64,000 nt of DNA from assembly GCA_030148165.1 (NCBI GenBank), contig JASBTZ010000003.1, forward strand, positions 496,001-560,000, given 5' to 3'. The translations under genes were made by a program, and so were the position numbers. Source of the stretch: Bacteroidota bacterium. GTDB lineage: Bacteria; Bacteroidota; Bacteroidia; Flavobacteriales_D; Crocinitomicaceae. Below are positions 1 to 8,354 of the stretch, piece after piece. The stretch's first letter is position 1; every line of letters starts with the position of its first letter. The notes under the pieces are model-generated. The model was not told the DNA's origin. It ran no database searches and worked only from the letters and a program-made list of their open reading frames with translations.

Positions 1-477
1 GTATTTGGTAGCCCTGCACTACTCTACTTCCTAAAGAATGAAGTGACGATTGACGATTTTCGTTCGAATCAGGAAGTGCTTCATAACTTTGCACAGCTTG
101 ACGATTACGACATTTTAGGTTCAATTAAAGTATGGCAATCACATTCAGACACAGTGCTGTCAGATTTATCGAAAAGAATCATTGATCGCAAACTGTTTAA
201 GATAGAAGTCTCAAGAAAACCATACAGCGATGATGCCATTGCTGCACATCGGGTGGATGTCGTTAATAAACTTGGTATAACGGAGTCGGAAGCAGATCAT
301 TATGTTTTCAGTGAGCGACTAGTAAACAGCGCTTATAATGATACTATTCAGAACATTAATTTATTGATGAAAGACGGAACAATCATGGATGTGGCTGAAG
401 CTTCTGATAATCTTAACATATCCGCACTTTCGAATCCTGTTGAAAAGTACTTCCTATGCTATCCGGTCTTTGATTAA
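1..477 (+). CDS. HD-domain phosphohydrolase, C-terminal part (5' truncated)
   Basis: The reading frame is open from base 1, so this is the tail of a gene that starts outside the window. The visible 159 residues begin VFGSPALLYFLK and end KYFLCYPVFD. From memory this matches the C-terminal region of the roughly 400-residue HD-superfamily (dGTPase/SpoT-like metal-dependent) phosphohydrolases common in Bacteroidota, where a stretch like ALSNPVEKYFLCYP closes the protein. The metal-binding HD motif itself would lie upstream and is not visible, so activity cannot be judged. The gene converges on the next one, which ends 4 bases downstream on the other strand. Family assignment is moderately sure; the substrate is unknown. 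Confidence 0.6.
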   Translation, partial: VFGSPALLYFLKNEVTIDDFRSNQEVLHNFAQLDDYDILGSIKVWQSHSDTVLSDLSKRIIDRKLFKIEVSRKPYSDDAIAAHRVDVVNKLGITESEADHYVFSERLVNSAYNDTIQNINLLMKDGTIMDVAEASDNLNISALSNPVEKYFLCYPVFD

Positions 478-481
478 AACC

Positions 482-1120
482 TTATTCTCTCGCAAGCTTT
501 CCTGCTCTCCAATCCTTAACCAATTTTGCCCAGGCATATGGGTTGAGTAAATTGTTGACTGGAAGTTGTTTGTTCGTGTAAAGCTGAGTGTACTGTTGAT
601 TCTGAAGATATCCATGCGCAAGCGATGCGTCTCCCTCCAATTTGGCAGCGACAAAGGCCAGGCTTTCACCAGATAGTTGACGCTGAGCTCTTCTAAGCGC
701 ATCATCATAAGGCTTCATTTCCAGAAAAGCTCTTGCAAAATCTTCTCTGGACGGCCATGGGTAAACAACCACTGCAGGCAGATTCAATGTGTCCTCATGC
801 ATCATGTGAATAATCGAATAGCGATTATCCTTAAGCGTGTCCGGAACGATGAAGCTGGAAGTTTTATATCCGTAGTATGAAAAGAACAGTGTATCTCCCG
901 GTAAAACAACCAATGAAAAGTATCCGTAATAATCGGCTATTACTCCTCTACGCTGGGATCTGTCAAAGACAGTTGTGTATGGCATGGGTTCCAGCTCTTC
1001 ATGTGTAACAACAACGCCGGATAGTTGAATCAAATTGGAATCTAGGTATAACGAGTCGTTTTCCTGGGCAAATAAAGCCGTACTAATTAGGATGAAAAAA
1101 AGAAGAATATTGATCCTCAT
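482..1120 (-). CDS. secreted protein with carboxypeptidase-regulatory-like domain
   Basis: This 212-residue protein has a clear signal peptide (MRINILLFFILISTALFAQ, cleavage expected near residue 19). After it comes a CarboxypepD_reg-like beta-sandwich at roughly residues 33-110: LSGVVVTHEELEPMPYTTV, then YYGYFSLVVLPGDTLFFSYYGYK. The same fold opens many Bacteroidota TonB-dependent receptors and surface proteins. The C-terminal half has no domain I recognise. It is transcribed divergently from guaB with about 150 bases between the starts. It probably acts in the periplasm or on the outer-membrane face. No partner gene is adjacent, so its function is unknown. Confidence 0.7.
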   Translation of the reverse strand: MRINILLFFILISTALFAQENDSLYLDSNLIQLSGVVVTHEELEPMPYTTVFDRSQRRGVIADYYGYFSLVVLPGDTLFFSYYGYKTSSFIVPDTLKDNRYSIIHMMHEDTLNLPAVVVYPWPSREDFARAFLEMKPYDDALRRAQRQLSGESLAFVAAKLEGDASLAHGYLQNQQYTQLYTNKQLPVNNLLNPYAWAKLVKDWRAGKLARE

Positions 1121-1232
1121 AATCGTCGATAATCTTTAACAAGAGTAACTATTTAAATCTTTATTAACAAAGTATTTTCGATTCTTTAACAATTAGAAAA
1201 ATCGTACCAAAAGTAAATTGAAAAATTAGTGC

Positions 1233-1240
1233 TAAATTTG
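1233..1240 (+). promoter_or_regulatory. -7 promoter element of guaB
   Basis: TAAATTTG matches the Bacteroidota sigma-A -7 motif TAnnTTTG exactly. Transcription would begin a few bases downstream. That places the in-frame codon at 1229 upstream of the message and supports the guaB start at 1271. I could not assign a convincing -33 element. Confidence 0.55.
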
Positions 1241-1270
1241 CAGGAATTTATTTCACAAATAAGTTCACTT

Positions 1271-2743
1271 ATGTCTCTTTCAAATATTACTCAGATTACA
1301 GTGGGATTAACATACGACGATGTTCTGCTCGTGCCCGCTTATTCTGAGGTCCTACCAAAGGACGTTTCTCTGTCGAGCAAGCTAACCAGAAACATTGAAG
1401 TACAAACTCCCATTGTGGCCGCTGCCATGGATACGGTGACGGAATCCAATCTTGCTATTGCTATTGCGCAGCAAGGTGGAATTGGTGTTGTTCACAAAAA
1501 CATGAGTATTGAATCTCAGGCTTTGCAAGTGAGACAGGTAAAGCGATCTGAAAGCGGAATGATACTCGACCCGGTTACCTTATCAGAAGATGCGATCGTA
1601 GAAGATGCTCTTACTCTAATGAAAGAAAATAAGATTGGTGGAATTCCGGTGGTTGGAAATGAAGGTGAGCTTAAAGGTATTGTTACTAACCGTGACCTAC
1701 GATTTGAAAAAAACCTAAGGCGTCCAATTGTTGAAGTGATGACATCTGAAAATATTATCACGACATCAGAAAATACAGACCTGAATACCGCAGAAGAAAT
1801 TCTTCAGAAGAACAAGATAGAGAAGTTACCGGTAGTTGATAAGTACAATAAACTTATCGGACTGATTACATTCAGAGACATTATCAAAGTAAAAGAACAC
1901 CCTAATTCGTGTAAAGACACCTACGGTCGTCTACGTGTAGCTGCAGCTGTAGGTGTAACGGCTGACACAATGGAACGTGTTGATGCACTTGTTGAAGCAG
2001 GAGCTGATGCTATTGTAATCGATACGGCACATGGTCATACACAAGGGGTAGTTGTTAAACTTAAAGAGGTAAAAACGAAATATCCCGATCTTGACGTCAT
2101 TGTTGGAAATATAGCAACTGCGGAAGCGGCGAAATTCCTTGTTGACGCAGGAGCTGATGCCGTTAAAGTAGGAATTGGTCCGGGTTCTATTTGTACAACT
2201 CGTGTAATTGCGGGTGTTGGTGTTCCTCAGTTGACAGCTGTTAATGATGTGGCAATTGCTCTTGAAGGAACTGGAGTTCCGGTAATTGCAGATGGGGGTA
2301 TCCGGTACACCGGGGACATTGTAAAAGCAATCGCAGCAGGAGCTGATACGGTCATGGTCGGATCTATGTTCGCTGGTGTAGAAGAGTCACCGGGTGAGAC
2401 GATTATTTATCAGGGAAGAAAATTCAAAACGTACCGTGGAATGGGCTCTTTGGAAGCCATGCAACAAGGATCAAAAGACCGTTATTTCCAGGACACCGAA
2501 GATGATGTAAAGAAATTAGTGCCAGAGGGAATCTCAGGACGAGTACCTTTCAAAGGAAAGCTAATTGAAGTGATGTATCAGATTATCGGAGGGATGCGAT
2601 CAGGTATGGGATATTGCGGCGCGAAAGACATTGAAAACTTAAAAGGCGCAAAATTTGTAAGGATAACGAGCTCGGGGGTCAACGAAAGCCATCCGCACGA
2701 CGTTACAATAACGCGTGAAGCACCAAATTATAGTATTAAATAA
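1271..2743 (+). CDS. guaB: inosine-5'-monophosphate dehydrogenase
   Basis: IMPDH oxidises IMP to XMP with NAD+, the committed step of guanine nucleotide synthesis, in the cytoplasm. The 490-residue product has the expected architecture: a (beta/alpha)8 barrel interrupted by two CBS domains at roughly residues 80-205. The active-site loop [11 protein letters not shown] contains the catalytic Cys near 308, and the flap contains [10 protein letters not shown]. The start at 1271 (MSLSNITQ) gives the usual family length and lies downstream of the -7 element. A longer in-frame start at 1229 would precede the likely transcription start. The next gene follows after 28 bases, so co-transcription is possible. 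Identification is secure. Confidence 0.97.
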   Translation: MSLSNITQITVGLTYDDVLLVPAYSEVLPKDVSLSSKLTRNIEVQTPIVAAAMDTVTESNLAIAIAQQGGIGVVHKNMSIESQALQVRQVKRSESGMILDPVTLSEDAIVEDALTLMKENKIGGIPVVGNEGELKGIVTNRDLRFEKNLRRPIVEVMTSENIITTSENTDLNTAEEILQKNKIEKLPVVDKYNKLIGLITFRDIIKVKEHPNSCKDTYGRLRVAAAVGVTADTMERVDALVEAGADAIVIDTAHGHTQGVVVKLKEVKTKYPDLDVIVGNIATAEAAKFLVDAGADAVKVGIGPGSICTTRVIAGVGVPQLTAVNDVAIALEGTGVPVIADGGIRYTGDIVKAIAAGADTVMVGSMFAGVEESPGETIIYQGRKFKTYRGMGSLEAMQQGSKDRYFQDTEDDVKKLVPEGISGRVPFKGKLIEVMYQIIGGMRSGMGYCGAKDIENLKGAKFVRITSSGVNESHPHDVTITREAPNYSIK

Positions 2744-2771
2744 TCTTACCTTTAACCGAAAATTTAATTGT

Positions 2772-4730
2772 ATGAAAAAAGTAGTTTTAATCTTAATCAC
2801 AGCATTTATCGGGCTTGGAGCCGTTGCTCAAAACGATGATGTTATCATGACGATTAACGACACAGAAATTACAAAGTCCGATTTCTTACAGATCTATCTG
2901 AAGAATAACAATGATCCCAAATATGACAAGGAGTCACTGGATGAGTACATGGATCTGTTTAAAAAATTCAAACTAAAAGTTGCTGAAGCTGAAGCAATGG
3001 GATACGACACCATTCCTAAGCTTGTGAATGAGCTCAATGGATATCGTAAGCAATTAGCACTGCCATACCTGATTGATTCGGCCAAAAATGTTGCTTTAGT
3101 TGAAGAGGCATACGAAAGAACAAAGACAGAAGTCAGAGCTTCTCATATCTTAATCCGCGTTGATCCGAATGCAGCTCCTGCAGATACACTTCGCGCCTAC
3201 AATCAGTTGTTAGCATTGAAACAACGTATTGAGGATGGTGAAGATTTTAAATCAGTAGCAATGGGCAAAGGAGGTTCAGAGGATCCTTCTGCTTCATCAA
3301 ACGGAGGTGACCTGGGTTACTTCACGGCATTCCAGATGGTATATCCATTTGAGGACATGGCATATAAAACTCCTGTGGGAAAAATCTCTGACCCTTTTAG
3401 AACACGTTTTGGTTATCATATATTGAAAGTGACCGATAAGCGTCCTGCGAGAGGAACCATTCAAACAGCTCATATTATGGTTTCAGCTTCCAAAACAGCA
3501 CGAAAGGACGAAATCCAAAAAGCGGAAGACAAGATTAATGAGATATACGAGCAGTTAAAAGCAGGCAAGAAATTTGAAGACCTGGTGCGCAATTTTTCAG
3601 ATGATCCTTCAACGAATACCAAAGACGGTAAACTACCGGTTTTCGGAACAGGTGCTACCACTAGAATGGTTCCTGAATTTGAAGAAGCTGCCTTCGCACT
3701 TAAAAACAATGGAGACTTTAGTAAACCAATTCGCACAGATTACGGATTTCATATTATTAAAAGAATTGAACTCTACCCGGTCCCATCATTTGAAGAGCTG
3801 AAAAAGGAATTGGAAGCAAAAGTTGCCAAAGATGTACGCTCAAAGCAAACGCAAAGTTCATTTGTTGCGAAACTTAAGAAAGAGTACAAATACAAAGACA
3901 AGCGTTCAAAGGGCATTAAGTATTTCAATGATATATTAGATTCAACTTACTTCAACGGTATGTTTAATGCTGCAGATGTCAAAAATGAAACAATGATGTT
4001 CTCGCTTGACGGTAAGAATTATACAACTAAAGATTTCGCTAAGTACCTGGAGAAGAACTTCCGTTCTGCGCGAAGAGGAAGTGAAATTTCAGAAGTGATC
4101 GATAATCAATATAACAAGTGGGAAAAAGAAGCAATTCTTGCATACGAAGAATCAAAACTCGCTTCAAAGTACCCGGCATTTAAAGCACTTATTACAGAAT
4201 ATCATGACGGTATCCTGCTTTATGAGATCATGTCAGACATGGTGTGGAATAAAGCAATGAGGGACACAACCGGTCTAAAGAATTTTTACGAAGAAAATAA
4301 AGCTGATTATCAGTGGGGCGAACGAATCGATGCAGACATCTATGAATGTTATTCGCAAGCATCAGCTGATATGGTTCAAAAAATGCTAAAGATTGACACG
4401 GTATCGCCAAAAATGATACTCGATACGATCAATATGAATTCCGAACTAAATCTAAGACATCGTTCTGGCAAATTCGATACAGAAAAGACCCGATTCATCA
4501 AAGATCAGAATCTTAAAGAAGGGGTTAACAAAACATTCGAAAATGATGGGAAATACTTTGTGATTGACGTAAAGAAAGTAATTCCTCCCGGACAGAAAGA
4601 ATTTGATGAAGCGAAAGGTGCGGTTACTTCAGATTACCAGAACTACCTCGAGCAAACATGGCTAAAGGAACTTGAGCAAAAGCACAAAGTTGTAGTTAAT
4701 ACAGATGTACTCTACTCGCTTGGCAAGTAG
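2772..4730 (+). CDS. periplasmic peptidylprolyl isomerase with two parvulin domains
   Basis: This 652-residue exported chaperone/isomerase begins with a signal peptide (MKKVVLILITAFIGLGAVAQ). An N-terminal SurA-like helical region is followed by two PpiC/parvulin domains. The first spans about residues 118-225 (VRASHILIRVDP to FGYHILKVTDKRPARG). The second spans about 230-335 (IQTAHIMV to DYGFHIIKRIEL). A long C-terminal region, rich in charged residues, has no clear domain. Proteins of this type assist folding of outer-membrane proteins. An in-frame start at 2715 lies inside guaB and lacks a signal peptide, so 2772 was chosen. It heads a run of three parvulin-related genes with overlapping ends, which suggests one translationally coupled unit for envelope biogenesis. 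Confidence 0.88.
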   Translation: MKKVVLILITAFIGLGAVAQNDDVIMTINDTEITKSDFLQIYLKNNNDPKYDKESLDEYMDLFKKFKLKVAEAEAMGYDTIPKLVNELNGYRKQLALPYLIDSAKNVALVEEAYERTKTEVRASHILIRVDPNAAPADTLRAYNQLLALKQRIEDGEDFKSVAMGKGGSEDPSASSNGGDLGYFTAFQMVYPFEDMAYKTPVGKISDPFRTRFGYHILKVTDKRPARGTIQTAHIMVSASKTARKDEIQKAEDKINEIYEQLKAGKKFEDLVRNFSDDPSTNTKDGKLPVFGTGATTRMVPEFEEAAFALKNNGDFSKPIRTDYGFHIIKRIELYPVPSFEELKKELEAKVAKDVRSKQTQSSFVAKLKKEYKYKDKRSKGIKYFNDILDSTYFNGMFNAADVKNETMMFSLDGKNYTTKDFAKYLEKNFRSARRGSEISEVIDNQYNKWEKEAILAYEESKLASKYPAFKALITEYHDGILLYEIMSDMVWNKAMRDTTGLKNFYEENKADYQWGERIDADIYECYSQASADMVQKMLKIDTVSPKMILDTINMNSELNLRHRSGKFDTEKTRFIKDQNLKEGVNKTFENDGKYFVIDVKKVIPPGQKEFDEAKGAVTSDYQNYLEQTWLKELEQKHKVVVNTDVLYSLGK

Positions 4731-5586
4731 AAACAAAATAACACGAATACAGGCTGGCAGCTTTGTCAGCCTGTTTTGTTTTTTCATCCTGACCTCTTGT
4801 GGTGAGAAGGACAAAGTTGTTGCTTCCGTAGGTGAAAATAAACTGACAGAAAAAGAAGCCATCATCTTGATGGAACACTTCGGTGAAGATGTTAAGAACG
4901 ATTCCGTTTACAAAGCTTTTCTTGAAGACTGGACAAAACAACAAGTCTATATGGAAGAATTAAAAGCTATCGATCCCGAGAATTATAGTCTGGTAAGATT
5001 AAGATCTGATTACTTCGGGGCAGAGCTAGCAAAACTTTATCTGGAGGAACAGCATCTGAAACAACTGTTGGATACCGTGGTCAGTGATCAGGAACTACAG
5101 GAGTTCTATGATGTACACAAGGAGGAATTTATTTTACACGATTATATCGTAAAAGCGCTATACCTCAAGATTCCAAGTACTGTTGATTTTAAAAAGAAAA
5201 AGATCAATTACAAATTCCTGTTAAAAAATGATAAAGACCTTAAGGATGTGAATTCTTATGCTAAACTTTATGCTGAGAACTATTATCACAACGATTCTAC
5301 GTGGATATACTTCACGGAACTATCGAAAGATATACCACTCTCAAAATATAACATCGATAATATCGTAATGAATAGGACTAAAACATATTTTACGGAAGGG
5401 GATCACACTTACTTTTTAAATATTATCGATTATAAACTCAAAGATGAGGCACCGCCAATAGATTTTCTAGCCGATCAAATAAAAGAAATTATAATCAGTC
5501 AGAGGCTACAGGATCTGAAAGAAAAGAAAGGGAATGAATTATTTAATACCATTAAGAAGAAGCATGAGACACATATTAATCCTTAG
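4705..5586 (+). CDS. lipoprotein related to peptidylprolyl isomerases
   Basis: This 293-residue protein has a lipoprotein signal (hydrophobic segment ending LTSC, acylated Cys at about residue 32). The rest resembles the SurA/PpiC N-terminal chaperone region (VASVGENKLTEKEAI, then a helical segment with QELQEFYDVHKEEF). I do not see a full parvulin catalytic core, so it may be chaperone-only. The start overlaps the end of the preceding parvulin gene by 26 bases, and its end overlaps the next gene by 23 bases. This is strong evidence for translational coupling within a three-gene envelope-folding cluster. The product probably sits on the inner or outer membrane facing the periplasm. Confidence 0.72.
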   Translation: MYSTRLASRNKITRIQAGSFVSLFCFFILTSCGEKDKVVASVGENKLTEKEAIILMEHFGEDVKNDSVYKAFLEDWTKQQVYMEELKAIDPENYSLVRLRSDYFGAELAKLYLEEQHLKQLLDTVVSDQELQEFYDVHKEEFILHDYIVKALYLKIPSTVDFKKKKINYKFLLKNDKDLKDVNSYAKLYAENYYHNDSTWIYFTELSKDIPLSKYNIDNIVMNRTKTYFTEGDHTYFLNIIDYKLKDEAPPIDFLADQIKEIIISQRLQDLKEKKGNELFNTIKKKHETHINP

Positions 5587-6910
5587 TCTGACACTGCTGT
5601 GGTGTACTAACATATTTGGTCAAACCACTATAGATAAAATCGTTGCACAAGTAGGTGACAACATCATTTTATTGTCAGATATACAGATCCAAAAACTTCA
5701 GGCAAGACAAGCGGGGTTAACCGTAACGCGTGAATTCGATTGCCAGATACTCGAAGAACTCATGTATCAAAACCTCTTGATCAATCAAGCTAAGCTTGAC
5801 AGCATTGAAATAACAGATCAACAGGTAGATGCTGAAATGGAAAATCGTTTGAGGATTATTGAAAATCAGATAGGTGGGAGAAAGAAAATGGAAGAGTTTT
5901 ACGGAAAATCTATTACACAAATCAAGAATGAATTTCGAGATGACATCCGTGATCAGCTTCTATCACAGGAGATGGAACGGCAAATCACATCCGAGGTGAC
6001 TGTTACTCCTAAAGAGGTTGAGCAATTCTTCAATTCGCTTCATCCTGATAGTATTCCATTTATCAACTCAAAACTTAGTTTTCAGCAAATCGTGTATTAT
6101 CCGGAAATTACCGAAGAAGACAAGCAAAGAGCTTTTGATAAAATCTTGGAAATAAGAAAGGCTATCGTCGATGACGGTAAATCCTTTGCTACGCAGGCAA
6201 GAATTCATTCCATGGATCCCGGATCAAAATCGCAGGGAGGACAAATGCAGGCATCTAAGGGAATGATGGTGGCTCCATTTGAAAACACCATTATGAGGTT
6301 GGAAGTTGGAGAAATATCGGAAGTATTTGAAACGGAATATGGTTATCACATTGCACAACTCATTGAGCGCAAAGGAGAAGATTATACCTGTCGCCATATT
6401 TTGATTATTCCGGAATTCTCAAATAATGCATTGGAGAATGCTGCGTTAAAAATAGATACTTGCTATCGTAAATTAAAAGCTGCTGAAATTACCTGGGATG
6501 ACGCGGTACTTAAATATTCAAACGATGAGGGAACCAAACAGAACAGAGGTATTATAACCAATCCGATCACCGGTGAGAACACCTGGGACATGGAAGATCT
6601 GAGCCAGGTCGACCAGCAGATCTATTTGATCACAGATGCCATGGAGAAAGGTGATATCAGCGAACCGAACCTATATACAAACATCTATGATCGTAGACAG
6701 GGAGTTCGGATAGTAAGATTGTTAGACAGAACAGCTCCGCACAAAGCGAACCTAAAGGACGATTACACCCTAATCAAAAATGCTGCTGAGAATGATAAAA
6801 AGCAGAAATTAGTTGAGTCTTGGGTGGCTAATAAAATACAAAATGCCTACATTCGGATAGACGAAGAATACCGCTCTTGCACATTCAACAGCACTTGGTT
6901 GGAACAATAG
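5564..6910 (+). CDS. SurA-like periplasmic chaperone / peptidylprolyl isomerase
   Basis: The 448-residue product starts with a signal peptide (MRHILILSLTLLWCTNIFGQ). A SurA N-terminal domain follows (TTIDKIVAQVGDNIILLSDIQ, residues about 21-160), as in E. coli SurA. A parvulin domain occupies about residues 170-275 (FQQIVYYPEI to FETEYGYHIAQLIE). A second, more divergent parvulin-like region begins near TCRHILIIP. SurA-type proteins escort outer-membrane beta-barrel precursors. The start at 5564 was chosen over 5534 because it gives an intact signal peptide and follows a purine-rich AAGAAGAAG. It is the last of three linked chaperone genes and is followed 32 bases later by moxR. Confidence 0.85.
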   Translation: MRHILILSLTLLWCTNIFGQTTIDKIVAQVGDNIILLSDIQIQKLQARQAGLTVTREFDCQILEELMYQNLLINQAKLDSIEITDQQVDAEMENRLRIIENQIGGRKKMEEFYGKSITQIKNEFRDDIRDQLLSQEMERQITSEVTVTPKEVEQFFNSLHPDSIPFINSKLSFQQIVYYPEITEEDKQRAFDKILEIRKAIVDDGKSFATQARIHSMDPGSKSQGGQMQASKGMMVAPFENTIMRLEVGEISEVFETEYGYHIAQLIERKGEDYTCRHILIIPEFSNNALENAALKIDTCYRKLKAAEITWDDAVLKYSNDEGTKQNRGIITNPITGENTWDMEDLSQVDQQIYLITDAMEKGDISEPNLYTNIYDRRQGVRIVRLLDRTAPHKANLKDDYTLIKNAAENDKKQKLVESWVANKIQNAYIRIDEEYRSCTFNSTWLEQ

Positions 6911-6942
6911 AAATCTTAACTTTAAGAAAAATTAAATAAGAT

Positions 6943-7896
6943 ATGTCAGACAAGGAGGCGATTGATCGGTTGGTGGTTCAGTATAATGATCTGAAGAACG
7001 AAATTCACAAAGTTATTGTCGGTCAGGATGAAGTAGTTGATCAGGTTTTGATCTCAATATTTTCGAGAGGGCACTGCTTGCTTGTAGGTGTACCTGGATT
7101 AGCTAAAACACTTTTGGTCAATACTATTTCAGACTGTCTTGGTATATCTTTTAATCGCATTCAATTTACACCGGATCTCATGCCTTCGGATATAATTGGT
7201 TCAGAAGTTTTAGATAAAGAACGAAACTTCAATTTCATAAAAGGTCCGCTATTTTCAAATATCATACTGGCGGATGAGATCAACAGAACACCACCGAAGA
7301 CGCAATCGGCACTTTTGGAGGCGATGCAGGAACGGTCGGTAACAGCTGCAGGAAACACATACAAACTGCCTGAACCATTCTTTGTTCTCGCGACACAGAA
7401 CCCTATTGAACAGGAAGGAACATACCCCCTACCCGAAGCTCAGTTAGACAGATTTATGTTTAATATTTGGGTAGACTATCCGAATTATGCGGAAGAGTTG
7501 GCGATCGTTAAAGCAACAACAACAGACGCTGTAGTAAACCTGAACCAGGTTATTAGCGGAGAGGAAATCATGCGTTACCAGGAACTGATTAGGAAAATAC
7601 CGGTTGCAGACAACGTAATGGAGTATGCTGTTAAACTGGTCGGAAAAACCCGATTAGCGAATGAAGATGCACCACAAATAACCAAAGACTTCATTACATG
7701 GGGTGCCGGTCCAAGAGCTTCACAGTACCTAATAATTGGTGCTAAATGTCACGGAGCGCTTCGAGGAAAGTACTCACCGGACATCGAAGATGTAAAAGCA
7801 GTGGCCAAACCGATATTACGACACAGACTTGTGCGAAATTATCGTGCCGAAGCGGAAGGATACTCGATGGATAAAATAATCGAAACTTTGCTTTAA
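6943..7896 (+). CDS. MoxR-family AAA+ ATPase
   Basis: This 317-residue cytoplasmic AAA+ ATPase of the MoxR/RavA class acts as a chaperone-like factor in maturation of protein complexes. Visible motifs are Walker A (GVPGLAKT, residues 49-56), Walker B (ILADEINR, about 107-114), the sensor region (LATQNPIEQEGTYPLPEAQLD) and the C-terminal lid (WGAGPRASQYLI). MoxR genes are usually followed by a DUF58 protein and VWA-domain partners. None is present here, because the next genes are secreted proteins behind their own promoter. The same adjacency to parvulin genes occurs in other Flavobacteriales genomes as I recall them. The client is unknown. Confidence 0.9.
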   Translation: MSDKEAIDRLVVQYNDLKNEIHKVIVGQDEVVDQVLISIFSRGHCLLVGVPGLAKTLLVNTISDCLGISFNRIQFTPDLMPSDIIGSEVLDKERNFNFIKGPLFSNIILADEINRTPPKTQSALLEAMQERSVTAAGNTYKLPEPFFVLATQNPIEQEGTYPLPEAQLDRFMFNIWVDYPNYAEELAIVKATTTDAVVNLNQVISGEEIMRYQELIRKIPVADNVMEYAVKLVGKTRLANEDAPQITKDFITWGAGPRASQYLIIGAKCHGALRGKYSPDIEDVKAVAKPILRHRLVRNYRAEAEGYSMDKIIETLL

Positions 7897-7991
7897 TAGC
7901 AATCTCTTGAGTAAACCGATTAAGTAGCTCCCTCAACTTGTAAACTCTTGATTTTAAAGGAATCTGAGTTGGTTTCTTGTCTTAATATCTC

Positions 7992-7999
7992 TATTTTTG
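7992..7999 (+). promoter_or_regulatory. -7 promoter element of the type IX secretion-linked operon
   Basis: TATTTTTG is an exact TAnnTTTG match, 31 bases before the start of the small secreted protein at 8031. It lies in the 134-base gap after moxR and would drive the 8031-15176 operon. The -33 element is not obvious. Confidence 0.5.
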
Positions 8000-8030
8000 T
8001 GACCTATTATTACTGAGTACGGCACGACAA

Positions 8031-8354
8031 ATGAGAAAGAACTTACTGCTTATTACATTGTTATTTTCATTGAACGGGTTTTCACAAACTTATTCGTATG
8101 GATTTAAGGGCGCATTGGATCAAGAGCAACACAAGACCCTTGAAGCTTATTGTCAATCACTCGACTATGTTGATTGGATAAAGATTAACTACAAAGAGGA
8201 TTCGAAAAAAGGCGAAATCATTATTCAACTTGCTGATATGAGAGAAGAACGCGCAGAAAACGATTCTGATTTTTCTCCAATCGATGTCAAACGAAAATTA
8301 ACGGAGCTGGGACTTGAACCATTGAGTTTCGTTGAAATAGAATTGAACAAATGA
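8031..8354 (+). CDS. small secreted protein of unknown function
   Basis: The 107-residue product has a signal peptide (MRKNLLLITLLFSLNGFSQ) and a mature part of about 88 residues. The mature part looks like a small alpha/beta domain with a ferredoxin-like rhythm (DQEQHKTLEAYCQSL...VDWIKINYKEDSKKGEIIIQ). I do not recognise the family. It overlaps the next gene by 4 bases (ATGA), so it is co-translated with the large sorted surface protein and probably shares its pathway. It could be an accessory factor for that protein or for the PorP/SprF barrel, but nothing in the sequence proves this. Confidence 0.65.
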   Translation: MRKNLLLITLLFSLNGFSQTYSYGFKGALDQEQHKTLEAYCQSLDYVDWIKINYKEDSKKGEIIIQLADMREERAENDSDFSPIDVKRKLTELGLEPLSFVEIELNK

